Shown: positions 1-8,893 of the stretch, in pieces
Layout: each line of letters begins with the position of its first letter
Numbering within the stretch: the stretch's first letter is position 1
DNA from: Nostoc sp. GT001
GTDB taxonomy: Bacteria > Cyanobacteriota > Cyanobacteriia > Cyanobacteriales > Nostocaceae
NCBI RefSeq assembly: GCF_030382115.1
Contig: NZ_JAUDRJ010000003.1
Location: 5,815,672 to 5,831,983 of the forward strand
DNA length: 16,312 nt
Direction of reading: 5' to 3'
Position numbers and translations under genes: made by a program
The notes under the pieces: generated by a model
Told to the model about the DNA's origin: nothing
The model's database searches: none
What the model saw: only the letters and a program-made list of their open reading frames with translations

Positions 1-59
1 AATTTAGTGCTTTATATTCTCATTCATTCATTTGTAGTTATACGGAGCCAGCACCTAAA

Positions 60-1985
60 ATGGCAAAAGTAGTTGGAATTGACTTAGGAACAACGAACTC
101 CTGCGTGGCAGTGATGGAAGGTGGTAAACCCACAGTAATTGCTAATGCTGAAGGTTTTCGGACAACGCCATCAGTAGTCGCATTTGCGAAAAATGGCGAC
201 AACTTGGTTGGCCAAATCGCCAAACGCCAAGCGGTGATGAACCCCGAAAATACGTTTTACTCAGTCAAACGCTTTATCGGTCGCCGCTACGATGAAGTTA
301 GTAACGAAGCTACGGAAGTTTCTTACAAAGTTCTCAGCAGCAACGGCAATGTCAAATTAGATTGTCCAATCGCTGGTAAACCGTTTGCTCCTGAAGAAAT
401 TTCTGCAAAAGTTCTTCGCAAACTAGTTGAAGATGCCAGCAAATACTTGGGTGAAACTGTAACCCAAGCTGTAATCACCGTTCCCGCATACTTCAACGAT
501 TCCCAGCGACAAGCAACAAAAGACGCTGGGAAAATTGCCGGGATTGAAGTTCTGCGGATTATCAACGAGCCTACCGCTGCTTCTCTGGCTTATGGATTTG
601 ACAAGAAGAGTAACGAAACCATCCTAGTATTTGACCTTGGTGGTGGTACTTTCGACGTATCCGTGCTGGAAGTAGGAGACGGAGTTTTTGAAGTACTAGC
701 CACATCTGGTGATACCCACCTTGGTGGTGACGACTTTGACAAAAAAATAGTTGATTTCTTAGCTGAGAAGTTCAAGAAAGCCGAAGGTATTGACCTGCGG
801 AAAGACAAGCAAGCTTTACAACGTCTGACTGAAGCCGCAGAAAAAGCCAAAATTGAGCTTTCTAGCGTTACCCAAGCAGAAATTAACCTACCATTTATCA
901 CCGCTACCCAGGACGGGCCTAAGCACCTGGATACAACCCTGACTCGCGCTCAATTTGAAGAACTTTGCTCTGACTTAATCGACCGTTGTCGTATTCCTGT
1001 GGAAAACGCCCTCCGGGATGCCAAGTTAACCAAAGGCGATATTGACGAAGTGGTGTTAGTTGGTGGTTCTACGCGGATTCCCGCAGTTCACCAGATTGTG
1101 AAGCAGGTATTGGGTAAAGACCCCAACCAAAGCGTTAACCCTGATGAAGTTGTAGCAGTTGGTGCTGCCATTCAAGCCGGCGTACTGGCTGGTGATGTAA
1201 CTGGCATCTTGTTGTTAGACGTGACACCTCTATCTTTGGGTGTGGAAACATTGGGCGGCGTGATGACCAAAATTATCCCCCGCAACACCACAATTCCCAC
1301 CAAGAAATCGGAAGTCTTCTCCACCGCTGTGGATGGACAAACCAACGTAGAAATTCACGTTCTGCAAGGTGAACGCGAATTCTCTAACGATAACAAGAGC
1401 TTGGGAACCTTCCGCCTCGATGGTATTCCTCCTGCACCACGTGGCGTCCCTCAAATTGAAGTGGTCTTCGATATTGATGCTAATGGTATCCTTAATGTCA
1501 CCGCTAAGGACAAAGGAACTGGTAAAGAACAGTCCATCAGCATAACCGGCGCTTCCACCCTGGATAAAAATGATGTTGACCGGATGGTAAGAGAAGCTGA
1601 ACAGAACGCTTCATCTGATAAAGAGCGGCGTGAAAAGATTGAACGCAAGAACCAAGCCGATTCTTTGGCATACCAAGCTGAAAAGCAGTTACAAGAATTG
1701 GGCGATAAAGTTCCCGATGCTGACAAGACTAAAGTCGAAGCTTTAGTGAAGGAAGTGCGGGAAGCAGTTGCTCAAGAAGACGATGAGCAAATCAAGAAGC
1801 TCACCCCAGAATTGCAACAAGCGTTATTCGCTGTGGGTAGCAACATCTATCAACAAGCGGGTGCTAGTGCTAGTGCTGGTTCCGGTGCAGGTGCTACATC
1901 TGGTGGTGAACCTCAAGATAGTAGTTCCTCTAGCTCTAGTAACGGCGACGATGTGATTGACGCTGATTTTACAGAGAGCAAATAA
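60..1985 (+). CDS. dnaK: Molecular chaperone DnaK (Hsp70), cyanobacterial DnaK2 type
   Basis: Cytosolic ATP-dependent Hsp70 chaperone that folds client proteins with DnaJ and GrpE. The 641 residues match the usual DnaK length. The nucleotide-binding domain (about 1-380) shows phosphate-1 IDLGTTNS at 7-14, [11 protein letters not shown] at 169-179, phosphate-2 [11 protein letters not shown] at 191-201 and the adenosine motif [10 protein letters not shown] at 332-341. The interdomain linker and start of the substrate-binding domain ([13 protein letters not shown]) is at 382-394. A helical lid follows, then an Ala/Gly/Ser-rich tail with a seven-serine run, ending in the acidic tail [12 protein letters not shown], which is typical of the main cyanobacterial DnaK2. 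A GGAG at 44-47 lies 12 bases before the ATG. No heat-shock CIRCE element is visible in the 59 bases available. The gene stands alone with its own terminator and converges on the STAND/WD40 gene. No dnaJ or grpE is in view. Confidence 0.97.
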   Translation: MAKVVGIDLGTTNSCVAVMEGGKPTVIANAEGFRTTPSVVAFAKNGDNLVGQIAKRQAVMNPENTFYSVKRFIGRRYDEVSNEATEVSYKVLSSNGNVKLDCPIAGKPFAPEEISAKVLRKLVEDASKYLGETVTQAVITVPAYFNDSQRQATKDAGKIAGIEVLRIINEPTAASLAYGFDKKSNETILVFDLGGGTFDVSVLEVGDGVFEVLATSGDTHLGGDDFDKKIVDFLAEKFKKAEGIDLRKDKQALQRLTEAAEKAKIELSSVTQAEINLPFITATQDGPKHLDTTLTRAQFEELCSDLIDRCRIPVENALRDAKLTKGDIDEVVLVGGSTRIPAVHQIVKQVLGKDPNQSVNPDEVVAVGAAIQAGVLAGDVTGILLLDVTPLSLGVETLGGVMTKIIPRNTTIPTKKSEVFSTAVDGQTNVEIHVLQGEREFSNDNKSLGTFRLDGIPPAPRGVPQIEVVFDIDANGILNVTAKDKGTGKEQSISITGASTLDKNDVDRMVREAEQNASSDKERREKIERKNQADSLAYQAEKQLQELGDKVPDADKTKVEALVKEVREAVAQEDDEQIKKLTPELQQALFAVGSNIYQQAGASASAGSGAGATSGGEPQDSSSSSSSNGDDVIDADFTESK

Positions 1986-2031
1986 TTTTTCTACTTCTTT
2001 TGGGAAAATTCTTTTGTTCGACCTAATATTA

Positions 2032-2065
2032 CCCACTCAGGTAAATGCCTGGGTGGGGATTTTTT
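2032..2065 (+). terminator. Intrinsic terminator of dnaK
   Basis: A ten-base-pair stem (CCCACTCAGG at 2032-2041 with CCTGGGTGGG at 2048-2057, including one G-U pair) has a six-base loop. It is followed by GA and a run of six T (2060-2065). It lies 46 bases after the dnaK stop codon and is the clearest rho-independent terminator in the window. Confidence 0.85.
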
Positions 2066-2186
2066 GTTAGTATATACTCTAGTTGCAAACTAGTGATCGC
2101 ACTCCAGAAATAGGTTAAAAATAATAGTCTTTTAAAGGTGTTTTATTTTACTCAAAAGCTGACACCTCAAGCTTTCATTTTTGTTT

Positions 2187-5100
2187 TTAGATGTCATCAC
2201 AGAGAGAGCGATCGCTCTTTACTTTTGGGTTATTCTTCAGATAATTATACGCCGCATTGCAACCGCGCTTCAGAAGTTCATTGAGGTCAAAATCCCAAAC
2301 TAAAATTTTGCCATCACCAATAGCTGCAATACTCTTACCATCTGGGCTGAAACTCACATCATAGCTACCAAAGCGTTGGAAGTTAGTGAGCAAAGTGCCA
2401 TCAATGTTCCACAGTTTCACTGTTTTATTGCTAGCTGAGGCAATAACCTGACTGTCTGGACTAAAACTGATGCTGTTTACAGAATCGGCATCGTATACTC
2501 TTACAGGTCTTGTACCATCTAATGACCAAATTATCACGGTGTTGTTTTTACTACCAGATGCAATCATCTTGCCATTAGGGCTGAAACTTACACTGTTAAC
2601 TCCACTTCCATACTGATCAAAATTTTTAATTATTGTGCCATTAAGTTGCCAAAGTTTCACAGTTTTGTCATCACTGGCAGAGGCAATCAGTTTACCATCT
2701 GGACTAAAAGTGACGCTGTTGACGCTTTTACTATGTCCTTTGAAGGTTTCAAGTAGAGAGCCATCAAGTTGCCAAATCTTCACTGTCTTATCCTGACTAG
2801 CTGAGGCAATCCGTTTGCCATCCGGGCTGAAGCTAATGCTATTGACACTACCTTGATGTCCTTTAAAAGTAGAGATTTCTTTACCATGTATACTCCACAG
2901 TTTAACGGTTTTATCGTCACTGCCTGAAGCTATTTTTTGATTATCAGGACTGAAACTAACGCTGTTTATTCTCTTGTCATGCGCTTTGAAGGTTTGAAGG
3001 TTTTTACCATCTCGACTCCAGATTTTTAGCAACCCATTTGCATCACCAGAAATTAGCATTTTACCATTGGGACTAAAACTAAAACATCTGATAAAATGGG
3101 TGGTATACTCATCTAAACTATTGCGATTTTTGAAACCATAAACTGCATCCTGTAATGCCGTTAAAACTTTTATCCTGGTTTCTGATTGGACTCCAACTGA
3201 CCAAAAATCTTGCAGTTTTTTCCCTGCTTTTAAACTTTGGATCAGCGCGTCTATATCTTGATTTGACTTCAGCAGCAATTGGGATTCAGTACTTATAGCA
3301 ATAAGTTCAGCATTGTTTTGATTGATCAGCAAAATTATCGCCAATCCTGCGGTTACGATTCTCAATATTGTTCGCTGAAGTATTCCCTTACGTGTTTTTA
3401 TAAGTTTTTGGTTGAGAACCTGAGAAAGCTCTGCTTCCGTTAGTTGTCGTTGCTCTTTTTCTTTCTCCAGTTCAGCAATTAATCGGGCTGATTGTTGCTG
3501 ACGAACAAACGGCAATAAATAATCATGTACTAGTTGATAATGATTATCAGGGGAGGCTGGCACTCTCAGCACTAACCCCGATCTTACTAATATTTCTAAA
3601 ACTAAATCTAGTGTTTGCGCCTTAACATTTAACTCTAGTTCTAAATCAGCACGAGTTTTTAAAGGTCGTGTATTGTTTTCATCTGTGAGTAAATATAATA
3701 CCAATTTGGCTATTTGCTCATTCTCAGAGCCACAGTCTTCGACGATTTCTTTTAAAAATCGCCAAACAAATTTTTCTTTAGGGCCGTGTTGCCGATACTG
3801 CTCTAGTTTGGTAATTTTTTCGGTTTGGATTTGTGCTCCAACCACTTGTAACTCAATTGGGCGAACTTCCCCTAAGTCTCTAGATAAATCATTTACTAAT
3901 TCATCAATTAATGAGTTCTCTAAAATCAACTGCGTTTTTTTAGTTAATGTTTGAATAATTTTTTTGGCGTCTACTGGGGAGAAATTGTTTAAATAGTAGA
4001 GATGATGTTTATCTAAGATGTTGTTGTCAATTACCTCAATATTTACAAGACGATTACACTCCAAAAGGTAGTGTAAATAATCTTCCCGCAATGCCAAGAT
4101 TACTTTGACATACATGATATTAAGGCATTCACGTAAAAATTCATAAAACTTTTGTCTGTCTTTTGGATCTTTGTAAACAAAGAAAAATTCTTCAAATTGG
4201 TCAAATATTAAAACTGTGAGGAGGTTGTCATTATCATGATTGCGTAATTTATTTAAAATAGATTTTGTGAAATTTATATCTGTTTTTGCACTATTTATAG
4301 AGTAATGGTGTTTAATTTCTTGAATGCCATTTTGTAACTGTGTGTATAATTCTTCAGTCCAATCTGTATAAACTTGTTGCAACACAGGTAAGACATCACG
4401 CGTACCAATCGATTTTTGTTTTAATGCTGGGATTAAACCTGCCTGCAAAATTGAACTTTTTCCAACGCCTGATTGTCCATAAATTACTGTTAGTTTATGG
4501 TCAGGGCGACTGATCCGTTCGATCAGGTGATTAATATCTTGTTGTCTTCCAGAATCAGCAATTTCTGTAGCTACTTTTACTTTTTGTTCAACAACAGGTA
4601 AATCCGGGGTATTCACCTGTTGTTGTGGTTGTAATCTACCTGTACCGATAAAAGCCACGAAACCATATTGCTGTTTAATGGAGCGTTGGTCTTGTTTAAT
4701 ATTAAATGCTTTGAGATATTGACGTTCTTTAAAATAGCTATTGTGTAGCTCTGTTAATAGGCAAATATAAAGCTCTGGATTATACTGAACTTGAGTTTTT
4801 GCTCTTGCTATTTCTAAAGTTTGCAATGCTGCTTGTGGTTGATTGAGCGCAGATTGCGATCGCGCTAATGCAAATAAATACCAACCCCGATGGGATGAAT
4901 TTTCCCACTCTAAATCTGCCTTGATCTCTTCAAAGACGGGATTTAATGTATTGAGTTGAACACTATCGAGTATAAAAAGTGCTTGGTTTGCCGCTTTCTG
5001 TGCCTCAGTCCAGGCTAATTTGGCGATCGCTACTTCAGCCAGAAAGCCATAAGCTCTGGCTGTTTTAAACTGATTGGGATATATTTTATGCAGTGCCAAT

Positions 5101-6101
5101 GCTTTGTTAGCAACAGTCTCCAACTCTTGCCAAGACTGGAGACTTTGAAGTACAGATCCCAAGACGTTAATAAATTTGGCGACTAAATCTTTGCGGTTAG
5201 CTTGCTCAAATAACTCAATACATTGTTGAAAATAATCTTTAGCAATACTAAAAGCACTTTCCTGTTCCGATTGATGGAACATAGCATATGTACGCCACCA
5301 CAATCCCAGAGAGTAAAGTAAACAAGCTCGTCGCTCTAAAATCCGCAAAGATGGGGAGTCTTGATTGAAAAGTGCCAAACTCCGCTCGTAATGCTGCCGA
5401 GACTGTTCCATTGAATCGGAATTAGCCCGACCTAGCATAAATTCTAAACTTGCTTCTAGCTCTGGGTTGAGGCTCAAACGACCATTTTGCAAATCATACC
5501 ATGCTGACTCCAATTCAACGCGGCGTAAGGAACCACTTTGTAAATTGAGCGCGGTGTTGTCAAGATATTTTCTTGTCCGAGCGGCTAAAACTTGTTCAAA
5601 GACTTCATCAGCAGTTTGCTGGATAAATTTAATTAAATCATCGGTAGCGATCGCAAATTCAACTGTTGTCGCCCAACTCTGCAAATCTGTTGCTAATCGC
5701 ATCAGCTTATAGAGTACCTCATCGGTGATCCACAATACCAAAGGAAAGGGAAAATTTTTTCTCAACTCCTCCCTGACTGGGTTAGCAGCAATTAGCAAAT
5801 CTTCCAGTTCCCTGACCGACTCTAATCCTAATACTATCAACGCCTGGGGATGCTCTTCACCTAGTATGCATCTGATATCTGTGTAAAATGTCTTCACAGA
5901 CTGATCCAGAACTATTTCCCGAATTTCCTGTGAACATGATATACGCAGATGTTTCACCAAGAGTTTTTGCAAGCTAGGTGAATTACAAAGTGCTAAAATC
6001 AAGGAAAATTCTCCTTGAGAAGTAGCGATCGCCCAGATTAATTCCTGTAAAGAATTTTTGTTGAACTTCAGTACATCTTCTGAGTGATGTAGGTTGACCA
6101 T
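2187..6101 (-). CDS. STAND NTPase with N-terminal adaptor-like domain, TPR-like region, membrane helix and seven WD40 blades
   Basis: Predicted NLR-like signalling protein of 1304 residues. Residues 1-150 are a domain also encoded alone by the gene just upstream, with GLESV at 92-96, a PLVLW strand at 120-124 and a SW pair at 142-143. Residues about 190-480 are helical and TPR-like. A STAND-type P-loop NTPase follows: Walker A GQSGVGKSS at 542-550, Walker B LIFDQFEEFF at 631-640, RPIELQ at 747-752, and a winged-helix-like end with YQLVHDYLLPFV at 855-866. A charged helix (about 873-905) leads to one hydrophobic segment at 911-926, probably membrane-spanning. Seven WD40 blades run from about 1002 to 1270, most with SFSPDG and TVKLW cores. 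The C-terminal tail is the Cys-containing one commonly seen at the end of cyanobacterial WD40 proteins, so the chain looks complete. It starts 18 bases after the upstream gene with no clear Shine-Dalgarno, so it is probably read from the same mRNA. No catalytic effector domain is visible. A receptor or scaffold role is inferred. Confidence 0.85.
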   Translation of the reverse strand: MVNLHHSEDVLKFNKNSLQELIWAIATSQGEFSLILALCNSPSLQKLLVKHLRISCSQEIREIVLDQSVKTFYTDIRCILGEEHPQALIVLGLESVRELEDLLIAANPVREELRKNFPFPLVLWITDEVLYKLMRLATDLQSWATTVEFAIATDDLIKFIQQTADEVFEQVLAARTRKYLDNTALNLQSGSLRRVELESAWYDLQNGRLSLNPELEASLEFMLGRANSDSMEQSRQHYERSLALFNQDSPSLRILERRACLLYSLGLWWRTYAMFHQSEQESAFSIAKDYFQQCIELFEQANRKDLVAKFINVLGSVLQSLQSWQELETVANKALALHKIYPNQFKTARAYGFLAEVAIAKLAWTEAQKAANQALFILDSVQLNTLNPVFEEIKADLEWENSSHRGWYLFALARSQSALNQPQAALQTLEIARAKTQVQYNPELYICLLTELHNSYFKERQYLKAFNIKQDQRSIKQQYGFVAFIGTGRLQPQQQVNTPDLPVVEQKVKVATEIADSGRQQDINHLIERISRPDHKLTVIYGQSGVGKSSILQAGLIPALKQKSIGTRDVLPVLQQVYTDWTEELYTQLQNGIQEIKHHYSINSAKTDINFTKSILNKLRNHDNDNLLTVLIFDQFEEFFFVYKDPKDRQKFYEFLRECLNIMYVKVILALREDYLHYLLECNRLVNIEVIDNNILDKHHLYYLNNFSPVDAKKIIQTLTKKTQLILENSLIDELVNDLSRDLGEVRPIELQVVGAQIQTEKITKLEQYRQHGPKEKFVWRFLKEIVEDCGSENEQIAKLVLYLLTDENNTRPLKTRADLELELNVKAQTLDLVLEILVRSGLVLRVPASPDNHYQLVHDYLLPFVRQQQSARLIAELEKEKEQRQLTEAELSQVLNQKLIKTRKGILQRTILRIVTAGLAIILLINQNNAELIAISTESQLLLKSNQDIDALIQSLKAGKKLQDFWSVGVQSETRIKVLTALQDAVYGFKNRNSLDEYTTHFIRCFSFSPNGKMLISGDANGLLKIWSRDGKNLQTFKAHDKRINSVSFSPDNQKIASGSDDKTVKLWSIHGKEISTFKGHQGSVNSISFSPDGKRIASASQDKTVKIWQLDGSLLETFKGHSKSVNSVTFSPDGKLIASASDDKTVKLWQLNGTIIKNFDQYGSGVNSVSFSPNGKMIASGSKNNTVIIWSLDGTRPVRVYDADSVNSISFSPDSQVIASASNKTVKLWNIDGTLLTNFQRFGSYDVSFSPDGKSIAAIGDGKILVWDFDLNELLKRGCNAAYNYLKNNPKVKSDRSLCDDI

Positions 6102-6119
6102 AACTAAAATTCTGGCGTT

Positions 6120-6590
6120 TTATCGCGATTCATCAGGAATGGCTTCAAATTGAGTTGTTGTAGTCCAACTATAGAAATCAGCTGCTTTCCTCTGAAGCTT
6201 TACTATAACCTTATCATTAACCCAGATCACAATAGGGAGTGAAAAATTTTTGAAATTATTTCGGACAAGATTTGTCGTAATCAGCACTGTATCTATTTCA
6301 GTAACTGATTCTAGACCACATACCATTAAGGCTGATACCTGCTCATTTATTAATTCAGCTTCGATAAAGGTATAAAGTTTTGTATCAGATTTATCAATAA
6401 ATACTTCTTGAATCCTAAATTCATATCTTGTTCGCAGATGCTCTCTAATCGCATCTTGTAGGAGAAGATCGTTACAATGGGCTAAAAGTAATGAAAACTT
6501 GCCTTTAGATGCCTTTATTGCCCATACCAACTCCTCCAAGGACTCATTCTGGTAGGCAGTGACATTTTTCCGGCAACTTAGGTTTGTCAT
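6120..6590 (-). CDS. Stand-alone adaptor-like domain, paralogue of the N-terminus of the adjacent STAND/WD40 protein
   Basis: Small protein of 156 residues that aligns along nearly its whole length with residues 1-150 of the next gene product. Shared positions include the SLEEL/SLQEL plus WAI helix near the start, FSLLLA/FSLILA with CN, GLESV, N-VR-NF, P-V-W-D-V-KL-R-A-D and SW-TT-F at the end. The repeated pattern of hydrophobic strands and helices suggests a compact alpha/beta fold. No catalytic motif or membrane segment is visible. Its ATG overlaps the stop of the ATPase gene in an ATGA, indicating translational coupling and probably near-equal expression. From memory, this domain recurs in cyanobacteria beside this ATPase family, normally fused to larger C-terminal modules, so the solo form is notable. 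It could be a truncated former STAND gene, but its clean end at the domain border and its tight coupling argue for a functional unit. Biochemical role unknown. Confidence 0.8.
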   Translation of the reverse strand: MTNLSCRKNVTAYQNESLEELVWAIKASKGKFSLLLAHCNDLLLQDAIREHLRTRYEFRIQEVFIDKSDTKLYTFIEAELINEQVSALMVCGLESVTEIDTVLITTNLVRNNFKNFSLPIVIWVNDKVIVKLQRKAADFYSWTTTTQFEAIPDESR

Positions 6591-7909
6591 CGTTGTAATA
6601 TTCTGGATTCCGCCAAAATTGGGTTAACATCAAACCAAGACCCTTGAGTATCACGATACTCATACACAAACCGACTACGTAATAAAATTCGGTATCCGTC
6701 ATCTCCGCTGACCCATTTTTGCTGTTGCACCTGGCGCAGCAAATCCCACTCATCATCTGTAATCGCCAAGGTCATTTGATTGCAGTAGTTTCTAATCACA
6801 GTTTCCAACACTTCACCAGACAGAGGTAGCTTTCGTTCCTTTTTGATGCAGTCATTGAGCAATCTGAGTAGTTCTCGGACATGACCGCCACTCACTATAC
6901 ATAATCTATCTAATGTTTTCGGTGTATCAAAAATATTGGTAATCAAGTCCAAGCGATCGCCTGGAAGCAGATGAGGGTAAACTCTTGCTAGTACCATCTG
7001 TCGCAGGAGTGCCATACCTTCGAGGCATTCACTACCATCTCGGAACCTGACTGGCACCATCGGCAAGACTTTTGGATCTACCGTAAATCGCTGTGTCAGT
7101 AGGTTCAAGTCGTTGGAAAACATCAACTCTAACGGTATAGTGTAAACAAGATGACAGCTAAGTTGACGTAATTGTTCACCCCGGTCTACAAATAGATATT
7201 CTGGTTGCGATCTTCCCCAAGGTTTAGTAGTCGTCTCAATGCGATCGAGATTATCGACTATCACCACCAGTCCTTTTTTGCCGGACTGCTTTAGTTTATA
7301 TATGGCAGGTTCCAGCAGTTCCTTGTTAATCACATCTAAGATGCTGTTTGTGCGCGGTTCCAAATATTCTCTTAACTTACTGCGAAATTCCGGGCTATTT
7401 TTAGCATTGACTGTAATCTTGCCAATCCCTAGTTGCACCAGCGCCAGTCCTGATTTTTCACTTGTTTGAGAAACCTCAATTTCTGTCATCAACAGCCTAG
7501 CGGCTCCAACAGGTATTTTTGTTAAACCACTGGGTTCAGGGATTTCCAAGTGAGAGAGATTTTCACTGACTCGATGCGCGATGGCCAGTAAAATATCTCC
7601 GATATCAACATCAGACATCTCCAAGTCTTGACTGGACTCGAAATATACTACATGAAAGCCTTCTTGTTCTAATTCAGCTTTTAGCCGCAATAATTCGGTA
7701 GACTTACCACAGCCAATATGTCCGGTAAATAGTTCGCAGGTAGGCTCATCAGGTGAGAAAAATGTAATATTCTCCTTTAATTCCTTAATAATCTCACCTC
7801 CACGCACTGAGGAGAAATCAATATAGTATTGCCGATCCGAGGGATTGCTCACTACTAAGGTCTTGCTGGGGTTGCAAGCCTGGTAAAATTTCTGCAAATC
7901 GAGTGTCAT
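6587..7909 (-). CDS. P-loop (AAA/STAND-like) ATPase, first gene of the adaptor/WD40 operon
   Basis: Predicted cytosolic ATPase of 440 residues. After a conserved N-terminal segment (IDFSSVRGG at 30-38), Walker A is GHIGCGKST at 63-71 and Walker B is VVIVDNLDR at 215-223, with D219 the likely magnesium-coordinating residue. HLVYTIPL at 253-260 is where a sensor strand would be expected, and GGHVRELLRLL at 341-351 resembles the small-subdomain helix of AAA and KAP/STAND ATPases. A winged-helix-like C-terminus (about 380-440) ends in a YEYRD/GSWFDVNP segment. AGGAA lies about ten bases before the ATG and supports this start. It overlaps the adaptor gene by four bases and leads a three-gene operon. 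A close paralogue opens the second operon (11097-9456), sharing the IDFSSVRGG segment, Walker A and B, the sensor-like strand and the C-terminal motif. The family is familiar as an uncharacterised cyanobacterial ATPase. The substrate or partner is not known, but the linkage suggests action on the adaptor-domain proteins. Confidence 0.83.
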   Translation of the reverse strand: MTLDLQKFYQACNPSKTLVVSNPSDRQYYIDFSSVRGGEIIKELKENITFFSPDEPTCELFTGHIGCGKSTELLRLKAELEQEGFHVVYFESSQDLEMSDVDIGDILLAIAHRVSENLSHLEIPEPSGLTKIPVGAARLLMTEIEVSQTSEKSGLALVQLGIGKITVNAKNSPEFRSKLREYLEPRTNSILDVINKELLEPAIYKLKQSGKKGLVVIVDNLDRIETTTKPWGRSQPEYLFVDRGEQLRQLSCHLVYTIPLELMFSNDLNLLTQRFTVDPKVLPMVPVRFRDGSECLEGMALLRQMVLARVYPHLLPGDRLDLITNIFDTPKTLDRLCIVSGGHVRELLRLLNDCIKKERKLPLSGEVLETVIRNYCNQMTLAITDDEWDLLRQVQQQKWVSGDDGYRILLRSRFVYEYRDTQGSWFDVNPILAESRILQR

Positions 7910-8090
7910 TTTAATTCAGTTCCTAGAGAATTTCCTTCTGAACACAGTTGATGCAGACCAGATTGATATAACAGCCTCAAGCGTTTTCTATAAATTAATC
8001 TTTAAAAGGTGAATGAGATTATCGGTCTTAATGACTAATGATAACCATGTAGAATAATTAAGGAAGTAGGCTGGAATGTCATTGGATTTA

Positions 8091-8121
8091 GATCCCCGAC
8101 TTCTTGAAGAAGTCGGGGGTC
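8091..8121. repeat. Palindromic intergenic repeat (CCCCGACTTCTT arms)
   Basis: A perfect 25-base palindrome (8094-8118) has arms CCCCGACTTCTT and AAGAAGTCGGGG around a single central G. Three more pairs (one G-U) extend the stem to 8091-8121. It is the familiar dispersed hairpin of Nostoc-type genomes. There is no T-run on either side, so it is not a standard terminator. A decayed relative sits at 13699-13729. Confidence 0.75.
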
Positions 8122-8163
8122 TGGGCAGGAACAAAGCTTTAAGTAATTACCATTCGGAAATAG

Positions 8164-8191
8164 GGTGTATTATGCCATAGGCTAACACACC
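8164..8191. repeat. Palindromic intergenic repeat (GGTGTGTTA type)
   Basis: Outer arms GGTGTATTA (8164-8172) and TAACACACC (8183-8191) pair with one mismatch, and an inner GCC/GGC pair surrounds an ATA loop. The minus-strand form resembles the GGTGCGTTAGCC...GGCGTAACGCACC dispersed repeat of Nostoc genomes, as recalled. The T-run that follows on the plus strand is short and serves no gene on that strand. Confidence 0.6.
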
Positions 8192-8263
8192 TTGAATTTT
8201 TGACAGTGCTTTGCACGACAACGCAACACCAGTTGCTACAGCGCTGACTTACCCATAGCAGTA

Positions 8264-8821
8264 CTAGTTCCTTGACTCCAAACTACTCAAAATTATTTCA
8301 ACTAATCGTGATAATATCGATTGTACATCCGTATATTGAGTAGATATATTCTCAAAAGTTCTTTTGATACTTTGGATATCATCTTCTCTTTTGATATCTC
8401 TAATCAAATCGCGAATTGAATTTAGCCTTCCACTTAATTCTCCTGCTTCTCTAACATTCAGGGGTGGAAGCTGACTGATACCCAAGTTAATTTGGCCATG
8501 ATTAGCTTCGATTTGATTGATAAAGTTTCCTGTATACAATAGTGCTTTATCTGGTGCGATCGCAATCAGTTCAGAAGCCTTATTTGATATGGCTGTTACT
8601 ACTTTTACATCTGATAATATTGAAGAATAAGAGCGAAGAAGTTGTACTAAAGTAGGAAACCCAGTATTAACTTGTTGTTCTAGAGACGTAATCTCTCTTT
8701 TTAGTTCGTCTAATTTAGGTTGGCGCTGAAATATATTTGTTTTTTCAACTGTATCCAAGATAGATTTTATGTCCCCAATTGTTCTAAGTATAGAAGCTAT
8801 TAATGATAAATCAAAAATCAT
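8264..8821 (-). CDS. Uncharacterised all-helical protein B, paralogue of the preceding gene
   Basis: Protein of 185 residues with no family I recognise. It appears almost entirely alpha-helical, with heptad-like hydrophobic spacing suggesting helical bundles or coiled coils. No signal peptide, membrane segment or catalytic motif is visible. The C-terminal third matches protein A (8894-9469): IRDLIRD, a D-D-Q/V-hydrophobic spacer, then TQYTDVQ followed by an Ile/Leu-rich helix. The N-terminal pattern (IGDIKSILDT) also matches A's IRHIKSFLDT. The frame is open to a TTG at 8836, but GAGGAG at 8829-8834 lies seven bases before the ATG at 8821, so that ATG is the start. It is the last gene of the operon, 72 bases after protein A. 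It probably works with A and the ATPase, perhaps as a heteromeric pair, but this is inference. Confidence 0.7.
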   Translation of the reverse strand: MIFDLSLIASILRTIGDIKSILDTVEKTNIFQRQPKLDELKREITSLEQQVNTGFPTLVQLLRSYSSILSDVKVVTAISNKASELIAIAPDKALLYTGNFINQIEANHGQINLGISQLPPLNVREAGELSGRLNSIRDLIRDIKREDDIQSIKRTFENISTQYTDVQSILSRLVEIILSSLESRN

Positions 8822-8828
8822 AGTTTTA

Positions 8829-8834
8829 CTCCTC
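8829..8834 (-). promoter_or_regulatory. Ribosome binding site deciding the start of protein B
   Basis: GAGGAG on the minus strand lies seven bases before the ATG at 8821. It would fall inside the coding region if the upstream TTG at 8836 were used, so the ATG is preferred. Confidence 0.75.
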
Positions 8835-8893
8835 AATATAAATTAAAGCTTAAATTTTTATTTACGAGAAAAAAGGAATATAAAAAGCACAAT

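Larger units (their letters stand above)
7910..8263. other. Intergenic region between the two ATPase operons
   Basis: These 354 bases hold no convincing gene. They contain two separate cyanobacterial palindromic repeats (8091-8121 and 8164-8191) and should hold the promoter for the 7909-2187 operon. The stretch next to that start (7920-8040) is AT-rich, but I cannot pick a confident -35/-10 pair. No intrinsic terminator with a T-run is visible for the upstream operon ending at 8264, so read-through between the operons is possible. Confidence 0.6.

Noticed and set aside
2090..2180. Weak inverted repeats as a terminator for the STAND/WD40 operon
   Set aside because: The six-base stems (AAAGCT/AGCTTT and AGGTGT/ACACCT) are short, and no T-run follows on the minus strand.
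3673..3954. Plus-strand open frames inside the STAND/WD40 gene (also 5467-5712)
   Set aside because: These lie antisense to a long, motif-rich gene and have no motifs or start signals of their own.
8822..8836. TTG start adding five residues to helical protein B
   Set aside because: The ribosome binding site GAGGAG lies inside this extension, seven bases before the ATG at 8821.
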